The notes below the pieces were generated by a model that saw only the letters and a list, made by a program, of their open reading frames with translations, had not been told where the DNA came from and did no database searches. A program made the translations under genes and the position numbers. This document shows positions 10,455 to 19,515 of a stretch of 64,000 nt of DNA, in pieces (the stretch's first letter is position 1; each line of letters begins with the position of its first letter). This DNA is from Paenibacillus sp. (GTDB lineage Bacteria > Bacillota > Bacilli > Paenibacillales > Paenibacillaceae), in contig JAFWEX010000150.1 of the NCBI GenBank assembly GCA_017512705.1, positions 248,001-312,000 on the forward strand. Reading direction: 5' to 3'.

Positions 10455-10544
10455 ATTTGCACTATTTGACTACTATATTGCATAATTCCGATACATCTAA
10501 CTTCCATTTTTTTGAATAAAATATGTGGTTGCCCGATCACTTCA

Positions 10545-12827
10545 TTATACGGTCAAGGGTTGACCTGATTCAGTCAATTCAGCCTCCTTCTTCGGACGCC
10601 GCCCATTCCATAAGAAGTATCCCAGCGTAAGCAGAATAGATACACATGCGTAGATGCCTAGTATTTCTGCCTGATGCCACATCACATCGAAATTGCCACT
10701 GGACACAACCGATCTAAGCCCCATAATGCTGTGTGTCATTGGCAACCACTGACTGATCGCCTGGAGCCATGAAGGAATCAACTCTAAAGGGAATGTACCT
10801 GCACTCGCTGCAAGTTGGAAGACCAGAAGCAAGATGATCACATAACGTCCAGGCAGATCAAACCAGGTTACCAGAGCTTGAACGATCAACATGAAGGTCA
10901 GACCCGTTATAATCGTAAATAGATAGAATAATCCTGTACTGTGTGTTTCCAGACCAAGCCCGTAAAGCATGAAACTTGCAACGATCACCGACTGGAGGAT
11001 ACTCACCGAACCAAACACCAGTGTACGACTGACGAACCGATTCCACCCCGATATGCCCGGCACCGACGTTTCACGCATTTTCAGAACTATAGTGGAGATC
11101 AGCGATCCAACAAACAGACCGATCGACAGGAAAAATGGTGTCATACCTGTGCCATAATTACTTACGTTCTCTGCCTTGTCTTCCGAAGAGCTGACCGGTT
11201 CTGCAAACATATTCACCACATCATCCGTTTTCTTCACTTCGGATGTTTTCTTTGCTGCATCTTTCAGTTTAGTTGCCAGTTCACCAGAACCATCTTTCAA
11301 TTCTGTAAGGCCACTTGCGAGTTTGCCGGCTCCATCACCAAGCTGCTTCGAACCGTCAGCCAGAGACGAAACACCGCCACTAAGTTTACTAACACCGGTC
11401 TGCAATGCAGTCGTTCCGGCATCCAGTTGCTTCGCACCTGCCGCTAGTTGGCTACCTCCTGTAGCTGCCTCGCCTAATTTGCTGCTGAATTGCTTCAAAC
11501 CATCGGAGAGCTTCTCCCCGCCTTGGCTGAGTTGCTCAGCCCCTGTAACGAGTTGCTTCTGCCCATCTACCAGCTCCGTAGATCCAGCAAGGAGTTGTTG
11601 CTGACCTACATGCAGTTCGGTTGCACCTGAAGCAAGTTGCTGATTTCCTTGATGGAGCTGTTCAGCTCCTTGAGCCAGCTTTTGCTCGCTCTCATGCAGC
11701 TGTGTACTGCCGTCAGCTACAGCCTGACTTGCCGCAATCAGCTTCTGCACATCTGCACTTGCTGCCAGTTCCGGGTTGCTAGCAGCTAGTTGTTTTAATC
11801 CTGCTGCTACGCCCTGCGCCCCATCAGCAACTTTGCCGCTGCCATCCACAGCAGATTGTAGACCAGTTGCCAACGTTCCACTGCCTTGAACTGCAGCTTG
11901 CAGCCCATCAGACAACTTGGCGCTACCTTGTTCAGATGATTGAAGACCCGCTTGCAGCTTGCTTGTGCCATCCAATGAAGATTGGAGGCCCGCAGCCAGC
12001 TTGTCACTGCCGTCTTTCAATTGGTCAGCACCGCTTTGGAGTTGACCCGTAGCTGCATCATGGAGTTGTTGTAAACCAGAAACCAGACTCGTTGTTCCGC
12101 TCTCCAGTTTCGAAGCTCCGTTATGCAGGGAAGTAACGCCATCACTTAATGGAGATAATCCATCTTGAAGCTTGAGCGTTCCGGATGCAAGTTTATCTAG
12201 GTTCTCCTTCAGTTTCACTGCCCCGTCGTCAAGCTTACCTGCACCACTCTTCAGATCCCCTGCACCATCGCTCGCTTCAACCAATCCATCGGAGACCTCG
12301 GAGAATTTATCGAGCAGTGTCTCTGCATAAGATTCTGTAACTTTAGCTGAAACTTTTGCTTTCAGATCCTTTATAGCTGTTTTCCCAATCTGTGCACCAA
12401 CGAAGTTATAATTCCCATTCGGTTCATAGATCAAGTCCGCCGGTGCTGGCTTATCATCCAGTAATGTTGTAGCTTGGGACGAGAAGTTCTCCGGTATCGT
12501 AATTTGCATATAATACTTGTCATTTTTCATGCCGTCCTTTGCTTGAGCAGCACTGACAAAATCCCATTTAAAATCTTCATTTTTCTTCAGTTCATCGATA
12601 AGGTCCTTGCCTACATGGAGTGACTTACCCTCCAATTCGGCTCCTTTATCCAGATTCACAACGGCTACTGGCAATTTATCCACCTGACCATATGGGTCCC
12701 AATAAGCCGCCAAGTAAATCCCACTGTACAGGATCGGTATAAACAGTATGGCAATGACAGGGATCAACACCTTCGGGTTTCTCACGGCTGATCCTAGATC
12801 CTTGAAAAACACGTTTAATGATTTCAT
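10545..12827 (-). CDS. YhgE/Pip-family membrane protein
   Basis: A 760-aa protein related to B. subtilis YhgE and lactococcal Pip (phage infection protein). It has one N-terminal transmembrane helix (about residues 20-41), a long extracytoplasmic region made of degenerate 7/11-residue repeats of the LSDGxxxLxxGxxxL type (about residues 185-530, likely a long coiled or solenoid rod), and five to six C-terminal helices resembling an ABC-2 permease (from about residue 570). Family members act as phage receptors or in export; the substrate is unknown. It lies downstream of its probable TetR regulator but has its own promoter region with matching half-sites. Confidence 0.9.
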   Translation of the reverse strand: MKSLNVFFKDLGSAVRNPKVLIPVIAILFIPILYSGIYLAAYWDPYGQVDKLPVAVVNLDKGAELEGKSLHVGKDLIDELKKNEDFKWDFVSAAQAKDGMKNDKYYMQITIPENFSSQATTLLDDKPAPADLIYEPNGNYNFVGAQIGKTAIKDLKAKVSAKVTESYAETLLDKFSEVSDGLVEASDGAGDLKSGAGKLDDGAVKLKENLDKLASGTLKLQDGLSPLSDGVTSLHNGASKLESGTTSLVSGLQQLHDAATGQLQSGADQLKDGSDKLAAGLQSSLDGTSKLQAGLQSSEQGSAKLSDGLQAAVQGSGTLATGLQSAVDGSGKVADGAQGVAAGLKQLAASNPELAASADVQKLIAASQAVADGSTQLHESEQKLAQGAEQLHQGNQQLASGATELHVGQQQLLAGSTELVDGQKQLVTGAEQLSQGGEKLSDGLKQFSSKLGEAATGGSQLAAGAKQLDAGTTALQTGVSKLSGGVSSLADGSKQLGDGAGKLASGLTELKDGSGELATKLKDAAKKTSEVKKTDDVVNMFAEPVSSSEDKAENVSNYGTGMTPFFLSIGLFVGSLISTIVLKMRETSVPGISGWNRFVSRTLVFGSVSILQSVIVASFMLYGLGLETHSTGLFYLFTIITGLTFMLIVQALVTWFDLPGRYVIILLLVFQLAASAGTFPLELIPSWLQAISQWLPMTHSIMGLRSVVSSGNFDVMWHQAEILGIYACVSILLTLGYFLWNGRRPKKEAELTESGQPLTV

Positions 12828-12915
12828 GTTATTTCTCCCCTTAATCTCTCTGCTGCATAGCAGGAATATCCAATATGAAAACTCGCTGAAAATATATGCA
12901 ATATTTTCCGAAATA

Positions 12916-12949
12916 CTTGATGACCATTTCTCTCATACGGTCAATCAAG
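12916..12949 (-). promoter_or_regulatory. Palindromic operator candidate upstream of yhgE-like gene
   Basis: CTTGATGACCA and CGGTCAATCAAG form an imperfect inverted repeat around an 11-bp centre. The core half-site GACCR/YGGTC matches those found at the tetR promoter, suggesting the same regulator binds both. Confidence 0.5.
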
Positions 12950-12951
12950 AG

Positions 12952-12980
12952 CAAAAAACAAACTTGTCACAGGACAAGTT
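12952..12980 (-). terminator. Terminator after the TetR regulator gene
   Basis: AACTTGTC/GACAAGTT with a four-base loop is followed on the minus strand by TGTTTTTT. It stands nine bases after the TetR stop, so the yhgE-like gene is transcribed separately. Confidence 0.85.
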
Positions 12981-12988
12981 TTAATGTC

Positions 12989-13585
12989 TTACACTTCATT
13001 GAGTGGTTTGATGGCAGCGATCCCTTCCATTAAGAAAAGGCTGAAGTAATTCTTAATATCCTCTTTGCCAAGTGGCTCATGATGTTTGTTCCAGTCGGAA
13101 GTCAAAGCAATATACAATCGAATCATCATAAAAGCAACGACTTGCGGATCGCAATTGCGGATCTCTCCGCTATCTTTTGCCTTTTCCAATTCACGGGCCA
13201 GAAATTCTGTAATAACTTTCTCCACTTTTTCCAGACCTTCTTTGGCCTGCAGTGTTCCGAAATCCTTCAATTCCTGCGACAACTTCACGAGTAACTCGTG
13301 GTCACGACGAAATTCCAGCAACGCATCAAGCACCCGAAACAGATTATCAAAAAAAGCACTCTCCTGATGGACTTCACGTTGCGCGATCATCTTCATCTCC
13401 TGAATGACCTCTACCAGGATTTGATCAAATAACTGTTCTTTGTTCGTGAAAAAAGTGTAGATCGTGCCTTTGCCTACATTGGCAATCTTGGCGACTTGAT
13501 CCATTGTAGTTGCTTTATATCCAAACATGGCAAACGACTGGGCGGCTGCATGAATGACCTGCTGTCTCCTGTCAATTGGAGCCAT
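12989..13585 (-). CDS. TetR-family regulator (YhgD-like)
   Basis: A 198-aa repressor. The N-terminal helix-turn-helix (RQQVIHAAAQSFAMFGYKATTMDQVAKIANVGKGTIYTFFTNKEQLF) is canonical TetR; the C-terminal helices form the ligand and dimer domain. A strong AGGAGG lies before the ATG. Its promoter region carries three GACCA/TGGTC half-sites, indicating autoregulation, and the neighbouring YhgE/Pip gene carries similar sites. This mirrors the yhgD-yhgE pair in Bacillus. The inducing ligand is unknown. Confidence 0.9.
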   Translation of the reverse strand: MAPIDRRQQVIHAAAQSFAMFGYKATTMDQVAKIANVGKGTIYTFFTNKEQLFDQILVEVIQEMKMIAQREVHQESAFFDNLFRVLDALLEFRRDHELLVKLSQELKDFGTLQAKEGLEKVEKVITEFLARELEKAKDSGEIRNCDPQVVAFMMIRLYIALTSDWNKHHEPLGKEDIKNYFSLFLMEGIAAIKPLNEV

Positions 13586-14000
13586 CTTATTATCCCCTCC
13601 TTGCTTACTATAAAAATGTGATAATACTTTATCGTCCTTTATAAATTGACCAAAAATACAAATTGGTCATTTGGTCAAAAACTACAATATCATCTTAAAA
13701 ACAAGATTGCAAGCCTAATAATAAAAATATGTATGAATTTTTTTTAACCGAAATGCAGTGGAAACTGTCAGCGCGGTCGTCTATAGTGTAAGATAACTCA
13801 TACAATGCGCACATACCTGAAGTTAAATGTCTCAAAACATAATATACAGTGTAAATTATACTTGGATGAAACATGATTCAGTGTTTTAATGTATATTCAT
13901 GTAATAACAAACAAACCTAGCAAAATCGTTCCTATTACCAATACAATTGTTCTCATTTAAATTTTAATTTTAACTCAAATTTATGAATAAAGGTGAACTC
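13586..14000. promoter_or_regulatory. Divergent intergenic region
   Basis: AT-rich 415 bp between the TetR gene and the GT28 glycosyltransferase gene. It contains the TetR operator cluster at 13646-13678; nothing further could be identified in the remaining part. Confidence 0.4.
13646..13678 (-). promoter_or_regulatory. TetR autoregulatory operator candidate
   Basis: Half-sites TTGACCAA (13646-13653), TTGGTCAT (13663-13670) and TTGGTCAA (13671-13678) form overlapping palindromes 60-95 bp upstream of the TetR start. The outer pair is a perfect 8-bp inverted repeat. Confidence 0.6.
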
Positions 14001-15215
14001 ATGCGAAAACCAAGAGTGCTCTTATTATCAGAAGGATTCGGTACTGGTCACACACAGGCAGCTCACGCTCTGGCACATGGTATCAAAAAAGTAAGTCCTC
14101 ATGTCCATAGCCGTGTTATTGAACTGGGGAAATTTTTGAATCCGACCGTAGCTCCGCTGATCTTTTCTGCATATCGAAAGACACTATCGGTTCAACCCAA
14201 ACTTGTCAGCCTGTTGTACCGCACACAGTACAACAAATCTTTAAACGGCTTAACCAAACTGGCGTTGCACCGTATTTTCTACACACAGACGGCGCAAGTC
14301 GTATCTCAGTTAAAGCCGGATATCGTAATCTGCACCCACCCATTTCCCAATGCGGTTATTTCCAGACTAAAACGTCAAGGGCTGAACATTCCGCTCTATA
14401 CGTTGATTACGGATTATGACGTACATGGAACATGGATCAACCCTGAAGTGAACAAATATCTGGTTTCCACGCCTCAGGTTAAGGCGATGCTTGAGATTCG
14501 AGGGGTCCCGACCTCACAAATCCAGATTACAGGCATTCCGGTTCATCCTGATTTCTGGGAAGCAGGTGATAAAGTCAAACTCAGAGAAGAGATGGGATTG
14601 AAAAATATGCCAACAGCTCTGCTTATGGGAGGCGGCTGGGGACTTTCTTTTGACGAAGAACATATGAAAGCTCTCGCATCCTGGGCAGATCGGGTCCAAT
14701 TAGTCTTCTGTCTGGGAAGCAACCAGAAGATGATTGATAAGATGCAGGAAATCCCTTGCTTCAAGCATCCGAATATACGTATTCTGGGATACACGAAGGA
14801 AGTAAGCAAACTGATGGATGTTTCAGATGTCCTGATCACAAAACCAGGGGGCATGACGTGTACAGAAGCGATGGCTAAAGGCCTTCCCATGCTGTTCATT
14901 CCCCCACTCCCAGGACAGGAAGAGGAAAACTGTGAGTATTTTGTACAAGCCGGATATGGGCAGATCATTCACTCCGCCGATGTCATTACCAATCGGTTCC
15001 GGGAATTATCTGAAAACGAGCCTGATCAGGTGAATCATCCTAAGCAAACGAGGTTTACTTCAGGGCATTCCTTACCTTATGATCCAACTTGTTGTGCTCA
15101 AGCTGTACACGATTTACTTTTCCCGTCCAAATTAGATGTTACAACCACATCGCTGGATCGCTTCTCAGCCGGAATTGGAACCAGACCCTTGTCAGGTACC
15201 AGACTTCACTTATAA
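14001..15215 (+). CDS. GT28-family glycolipid glycosyltransferase (MGDG synthase/UgtP-like)
   Basis: A 404-aa enzyme expected to move a sugar from a nucleotide donor onto a membrane lipid or other acceptor. The N-terminus LLLSEGFGTGHTQAAHAL is the MGDG-synthase type acceptor domain with the GxGH motif; the C-terminal donor domain has GGGWG, then KPGGMTCTEAMAKGLPML and PLPGQEEENCEYF, as in GT28 enzymes. I chose the ATG before RKPRVLLL because AAAGGTGA is five bases ahead; an upstream in-frame ATG lacks a ribosome site. It is monocistronic with its own terminator. The acceptor is not determined by sequence. Confidence 0.85.
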   Translation: MRKPRVLLLSEGFGTGHTQAAHALAHGIKKVSPHVHSRVIELGKFLNPTVAPLIFSAYRKTLSVQPKLVSLLYRTQYNKSLNGLTKLALHRIFYTQTAQVVSQLKPDIVICTHPFPNAVISRLKRQGLNIPLYTLITDYDVHGTWINPEVNKYLVSTPQVKAMLEIRGVPTSQIQITGIPVHPDFWEAGDKVKLREEMGLKNMPTALLMGGGWGLSFDEEHMKALASWADRVQLVFCLGSNQKMIDKMQEIPCFKHPNIRILGYTKEVSKLMDVSDVLITKPGGMTCTEAMAKGLPMLFIPPLPGQEEENCEYFVQAGYGQIIHSADVITNRFRELSENEPDQVNHPKQTRFTSGHSLPYDPTCCAQAVHDLLFPSKLDVTTTSLDRFSAGIGTRPLSGTRLHL

Positions 15216-15300
15216 TGTCTCTAAGGAGGCTTAGAGCCTGTCTGAAGCTATAATAAATAATGCTTAATTAATCCTGAGGCTAATATAGCTAAGATTATAC

Positions 15301-15340
15301 AAAAAGGTTCCCCATCACTGAAAGTGGGGAACCTTTTTTT
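15301..15340. terminator. Strong bidirectional terminator
   Basis: AAAAAGGTTCCCCA pairs with TGGGGAACCTTTTTTT. It ends the glycosyltransferase gene on the plus strand and can also serve the minus direction. Confidence 0.9.
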
Positions 15341-15503
15341 GATTCAATTCGATTTCATCGTATTTTCTTCCAGAAAAATGGGTATATTACAGATAGAGAG
15401 TTACTCAAAAACGACGAAATAAAACTGCTATTTAGAACTTTCAGGGCTTCTATAACACTCGCATAGTTAACTACCCTGCCTGTTTGCAGAATTATAAGGC
15501 CTT

Positions 15504-16358
15504 TTACTTGTAAAAAGTATGATGACCAATCGTTTTTACTTCTTTCTTCGTACGAGCCACTGTCAGATCGTCAGCAAGCGTTAATGATAAGAAATAATAC
15601 GTATCATCAGAGACTTCCTTCTGTCCGTTAAGCGCAGCATTAACTGCTTTAACACTATCCTCATTCGGAGTTACCCGCTTCAGGCGTCCATTCGCCACAG
15701 GGCTGAACTGGGATTTCTGATGAATGACCTTATAAATGGTATCGGGAAAATTGGCTGACCGTAGCCGGTTTAAGACAACGTTAGCAACTGCCACTTTGCC
15801 TTTGTACGGTTCACCTTCCGCCTCTGCCATGACGATTTTTTGCAGCAGAAGCAGTTCTTTATCGGACACACTGTAAGACCAGGTTGCCAGTTTGGCATCT
15901 TCCTGATTCAGAAGCTCGGTCCGCGTAAAGTAAAGTTTTTTGGGGGGAGTTGAAGTTGCCGCAGCTGCTTTGGCTTGTTCCAATTTGGCCTGTCGCAGAG
16001 CAGCTTCTTTTTTTGCTTTGGCAGCAGCTATAGCCTGAGCTTTTCGCTTCTCCTCGGCTTTCTTTTGTTCTAGCTCTTCCTGAGCAGCTGATAGCCATTT
16101 ATTCGCTGGCAAGGCGTCAGTCGTCACGGATTGTACATGCATTTCTGTAGACAGACTTGTCCCCTCTTCCGTCATTGGCCTCTGCTCTTGCGGCAATGCT
16201 GGGTTATTGTGCGCCGAAGACGCAAGATCCGTCATTTGTTTGCTATCACTCTCTTCATTCCACTTCCCCGCCGCCTGAACGACATTTATCCCCATTATAC
16301 ATACAAGCAGCACGGATAACATCGGTGCCACCCAACGATTCTTACTTATAATTTCCAT
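15504..16358 (-). CDS. Secreted SleB/CwlJ-type cell wall hydrolase
   Basis: A 284-aa exported protein. Residues 1-30 form a signal peptide ending VVQAA. A charged Ala/Lys/Glu-rich helix follows (about residues 88-135). The C-terminal hydrolase_2 domain (about residues 165-284) begins LLLQKIVMAEAEGEPYKGKVAVANVVLNR; the Glu in AEAEGE is the expected catalytic acid. Family members cleave spore cortex or vegetative peptidoglycan as lytic transglycosylases. There is no N-terminal peptidoglycan-binding domain, unlike full SleB, so a vegetative role is also possible. Confidence 0.88.
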   Translation of the reverse strand: MEIISKNRWVAPMLSVLLVCIMGINVVQAAGKWNEESDSKQMTDLASSAHNNPALPQEQRPMTEEGTSLSTEMHVQSVTTDALPANKWLSAAQEELEQKKAEEKRKAQAIAAAKAKKEAALRQAKLEQAKAAAATSTPPKKLYFTRTELLNQEDAKLATWSYSVSDKELLLLQKIVMAEAEGEPYKGKVAVANVVLNRLRSANFPDTIYKVIHQKSQFSPVANGRLKRVTPNEDSVKAVNAALNGQKEVSDDTYYFLSLTLADDLTVARTKKEVKTIGHHTFYK

Positions 16359-16488
16359 TCGAAGATTCCTCCTGTCGAAACAATTCCCTAATCTAAGTAA
16401 CCAAAAAAAAAGAATTTGAATAACGATGGCTAATATTACATAGGGATAAACACAATGTCAATGTGAGTTTATGGTATAAAAAAGTTTT

Positions 16489-17091
16489 TCAGGAAAATAA
16501 GAATGTATCCAGCATCTCATACATTGGCGTTTGTCCTAGCCTTGTCACATAAAGTACAAACCCCTCTACAGACCACGAATCCCCATGAAAATGATGATCT
16601 GAAATCACATCGGAAACCCCATGATTATCCATATCAGGTAGATGACCGAGATATTTTCTAGCTACTGTAACATGTGGACGATAAGCTCTTAGTTCTGCTT
16701 CAAAACCTAAACTTGTCGTTGCCTTAACAATTTCTTTCTGTAAAAGATGTAACCGTTCTACATCTCCGCTAACACCTCTCCACAGGACTTTGGGTGTTTC
16801 TTCCAGACCAAACGTTCCCCAGTTGTCAAGCTTCAGATCAAATGCATTGAATTGAGTCGCGGTAGCATGCAGTGCTGATCGCAGATGACCAACGTCACTC
16901 ATCAACGTATCCCCTAAAAATTGCAAAGTGATATGATAATCCCTGTAGTCTGTCCACTTGCGAAAATCAAGCTTATTCCGTATTAACTGTGTCTGCATAT
17001 GAAGAGATTGCTGAACAGATCCGGGTAGACGCACAGCAATAAACAGACGTTCACGTCTGGATGCATGTTCTTGAAGTCCTTGAGTATTCAT
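16489..17091 (-). CDS. thpR: RNA 2',3'-cyclic phosphodiesterase (2'-5' RNA ligase family)
   Basis: A 200-aa member of the two-histidine phosphoesterase superfamily. Both catalytic HxT motifs are present, HITLQFLG near residue 55 and HVTVARK near residue 140, placed symmetrically as in ThpR/LigT, and the N-terminal RLFIAVRLP strand is characteristic. The ATG at 17091 has AGAGG eight bases upstream; an in-frame GTG three codons earlier does not. It hydrolyses 2',3'-cyclic phosphate ends; the physiological RNA is unknown. Confidence 0.9.
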   Translation of the reverse strand: MNTQGLQEHASRRERLFIAVRLPGSVQQSLHMQTQLIRNKLDFRKWTDYRDYHITLQFLGDTLMSDVGHLRSALHATATQFNAFDLKLDNWGTFGLEETPKVLWRGVSGDVERLHLLQKEIVKATTSLGFEAELRAYRPHVTVARKYLGHLPDMDNHGVSDVISDHHFHGDSWSVEGFVLYVTRLGQTPMYEMLDTFLFS

Positions 17092-17290
17092 TGCATACAC
17101 CTCTCTAAAGTTCGCTTTATTATTCCATATTCAGGCATATCATTTCAAGTTGGGTAAATATAGAGTGACACACTCTGTGGATTTTGCATATCAGACTTCA
17201 TTCCTGCATTTTCCACTCTCCTGCACTTCACATACTGAATCTGATACACTTGAAATGACTAATTTATCGATCACAGGAGGAATCCACATT

Positions 17291-18247
17291 ATGGCTAAAA
17301 TCGTATGTTTTCCATCTTTGTCCGAAGCACAACAGCAACAAATATTGAAATCTGCACCAGGTTATACCTTAAAAGTAGGTAAAGCAAAGGAACTGGACCC
17401 GGCCGAATTAAAAGAAGCGGAAATTATTCTAGGCTGGTCTCCCCTCGTTGCTGAATATGCACTTCATGTGGACAGCCCCCTGAAATGGATTCAGGTCTGG
17501 TCAGCAGGCGTTGACAATCTGCCATTCGCTAAATTAGAGCATAAAAATATTCAGGTCACCAGCGCAAATGGGGTTCATGCTATTCCGATCACGGAAATCA
17601 TTCTAGGCATGATGTTATCCCACAGCCGTTGGCTAAGACAAGCCATGCTGTACCAGCAACAGGCTGAATGGAAAAACCCCGGTAAGGCCTTGCCAGAACT
17701 ATACGGCAAAACAGCTGTTATCGTCGGTGTTGGTGAGATTGGAACTGAAACGGCTCGGGTACTGAAAGCTCTAGGCATGCGCACAATTGGCGTACGACGC
17801 TCTGGAAAAGACGCCCCTAACGTTGACCAAATGTACGATATGTCCGGACTATATGAAGCCCTTAGCCAAGGTGACTATGTAATAAATATATTACCGTTAA
17901 CCGATGATACTCGGCATATCTATAACCAGAATGCATTTGATCATTTCAAGGCAGATGCTTGTTTCGTCAATGTAGGTCGAGGGCCTAGCGTAAGTACAGA
18001 AGCTTTAATGAATGCTCTTCATAATAAAAAGCTCGCATTCGCTGCACTAGATGTGTTCGAGGAAGAACCACTTCCGTCTGATCATCCGCTCTGGAGCATG
18101 GACAATGTGTTGATTACCCCTCACATCGCAGGCAGCACAGAACATTATACCGAGCGTGCTCTCCAAATTTTCATTAAGAATCTGGAAGCCTACGTTTCAG
18201 GTAAAACTCTGCCGCTCAACCTTGTCGATTATAGTCATAAATACTAA
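17291..18247 (+). CDS. D-2-hydroxyacid dehydrogenase
   Basis: A 318-aa NAD(P)-dependent oxidoreductase of the D-isomer hydroxyacid family. The Rossmann motif VGVGEIGTETARVL is near residue 140; catalytic residues are seen in VNVGRGP (Arg), DVFEEEPLP (Glu) and TPHIAGS (His). Substrate-binding SAGVDNL is in the N-terminal domain. AGGAGG stands upstream of the chosen ATG; the frame continues 47 codons further upstream without a ribosome site. The exact substrate (glyoxylate, hydroxypyruvate or other) cannot be read from the sequence. A strong terminator follows. Confidence 0.9.
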   Translation: MAKIVCFPSLSEAQQQQILKSAPGYTLKVGKAKELDPAELKEAEIILGWSPLVAEYALHVDSPLKWIQVWSAGVDNLPFAKLEHKNIQVTSANGVHAIPITEIILGMMLSHSRWLRQAMLYQQQAEWKNPGKALPELYGKTAVIVGVGEIGTETARVLKALGMRTIGVRRSGKDAPNVDQMYDMSGLYEALSQGDYVINILPLTDDTRHIYNQNAFDHFKADACFVNVGRGPSVSTEALMNALHNKKLAFAALDVFEEEPLPSDHPLWSMDNVLITPHIAGSTEHYTERALQIFIKNLEAYVSGKTLPLNLVDYSHKY

Positions 18248-18320
18248 CACAAACGTTTGTTCCCACGCAAGATTTTTAAATGAACTTTACAGTATTTCAC
18301 CCCCGAAGAGAATACAAACC

Positions 18321-18365
18321 AAAAAGACTCCACAAGGAATATTGTTCCTTTTTGGAGTCTTTTTT
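18321..18365. terminator. Terminator between convergent genes
   Basis: AAAAAGACTCCA pairs with TGGAGTCTTTTTT around an inner AGGAA/TTCCT stem. It serves the dehydrogenase gene and, by symmetry, the convergent methyltransferase gene. Confidence 0.9.
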
Positions 18366-18383
18366 ATGCACTCTGTCGTATAA

Positions 18384-19331
18384 CTAATTACATACCCAAA
18401 CATGGCGTACAAACGTACCCTTTTTTACAGTTATATACTGATCTATATTCCAGCCTGCCTCCAGTATGTGCTCCTGCACCCATTCTGTGGAAACAACAAC
18501 AGCTCGTCTGGATAATTTTCGCAATTTCGCAAGCATCAGTCGCTGTTCTTGAGGCGGAAGGACGGAGCATAGATTGTAAGGCATGTCTAATAATGACGAA
18601 TCATATTCACCTTCTAACTCTTTCATGTCCCCCTGCGTAATTCGTTTTGCATCAAATCCAAAATGAGCTAAATTCACTCGTGCTCCGCGCACAGCGTGGA
18701 CATTCAGATCATTACCTTTTGTATCAATCCCCATCGATAAAGCTTCAATGACAACGGTTCCCATGCCACAGCAGGGATCAAGCAAACGATGGTTTTCTCC
18801 CTCTGGAACAGCAATGTTAACTAGCGCCCTTGCCAAAGAGACACCGAATCCAGTCGAGTAGTTTTGCGGTTTCTGCTGATGAAGCTGCCATGATTTGTCG
18901 GATTCTGTCCACTGACCCAAGATCCATTTTTCTCCTATTTTGATTAGGCCAAAAGTCACTTCAGGTTGTTTCATTTGCGCTCTTCCATTAATGTACATAC
19001 CTATTTCTTTTTCAATTTTCCGTGCCTCGTCGTAATCAGGCCGATGATCTCCAGCTTTCAAACAAATCACCTTAAATGTCTCATCCTGCATCAAACGGAT
19101 TTCTCGTGCAATCGGGAGGAGTTCCTTTATCTGCGCCCCTTCACCGATTACATCCAGTCGACCATGAATAAAGGGGCTCCTGCCTGGAAGAATGCAACGT
19201 TCAGACCAAACATATGAGCTATTGGTATAATCCACCTCTTCTACTGGCTTAAGCAGTGTGTTTAGTTCAAGCTGGCATAATTCACATTCATTTTCATGAC
19301 AGGCAAAGGTGTATACATATTTAGTTTGCAA
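18384..19331 (-). CDS. THUMP-less RNA guanine-N2 methyltransferase-like protein
   Basis: A 315-aa SAM-dependent methyltransferase of the UPF0020/Trm11-like group. The SAM site LLDPCCGMGTVVIEAL (about residue 178) and the catalytic DMPYN, a variant of the N/DPPY motif that modifies exocyclic amines, are clear. The N-terminus contains CHENECELCQLE, a cysteine-rich start. I favour the TTG at 19331 because GAGG stands seven bases ahead; a longer TTG start at 19367 lacks one. The likely target is tRNA or rRNA guanine, by family only. Confidence 0.75.
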   Translation of the reverse strand: MQTKYVYTFACHENECELCQLELNTLLKPVEEVDYTNSSYVWSERCILPGRSPFIHGRLDVIGEGAQIKELLPIAREIRLMQDETFKVICLKAGDHRPDYDEARKIEKEIGMYINGRAQMKQPEVTFGLIKIGEKWILGQWTESDKSWQLHQQKPQNYSTGFGVSLARALVNIAVPEGENHRLLDPCCGMGTVVIEALSMGIDTKGNDLNVHAVRGARVNLAHFGFDAKRITQGDMKELEGEYDSSLLDMPYNLCSVLPPQEQRLMLAKLRKLSRRAVVVSTEWVQEHILEAGWNIDQYITVKKGTFVRHVWVCN

Positions 19332-19515
19332 ATCGTTTACCTCGTTTCTTGCATCTACTTTGACCAAAAAAATAGCTTTTAACTCTCAGGAATTCCATTT
19401 TCTAAAATTTAGTACCTGGTCTTAATTATATTTTTATCGGACAAATTGACCTTCGTTCAAACAATCGTTTTACCCTGTTCCTTCTATTATATATAGAAGG
19501 CTATAGAGAAGGCAG

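Larger units (their letters stand above)
9879..10544 (-). promoter_or_regulatory. Long gltB leader and upstream intergenic region
   Basis: About 665 bp without a gene. It holds, in transcript order, the terminator of the yhgE-like gene (10416-10454), an AT-rich stretch, a promoter candidate at 10186-10158 and then a leader of roughly 270 nt before the gltB ATG. I see no known riboswitch or T-box motif in the leader. Confidence 0.5.
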
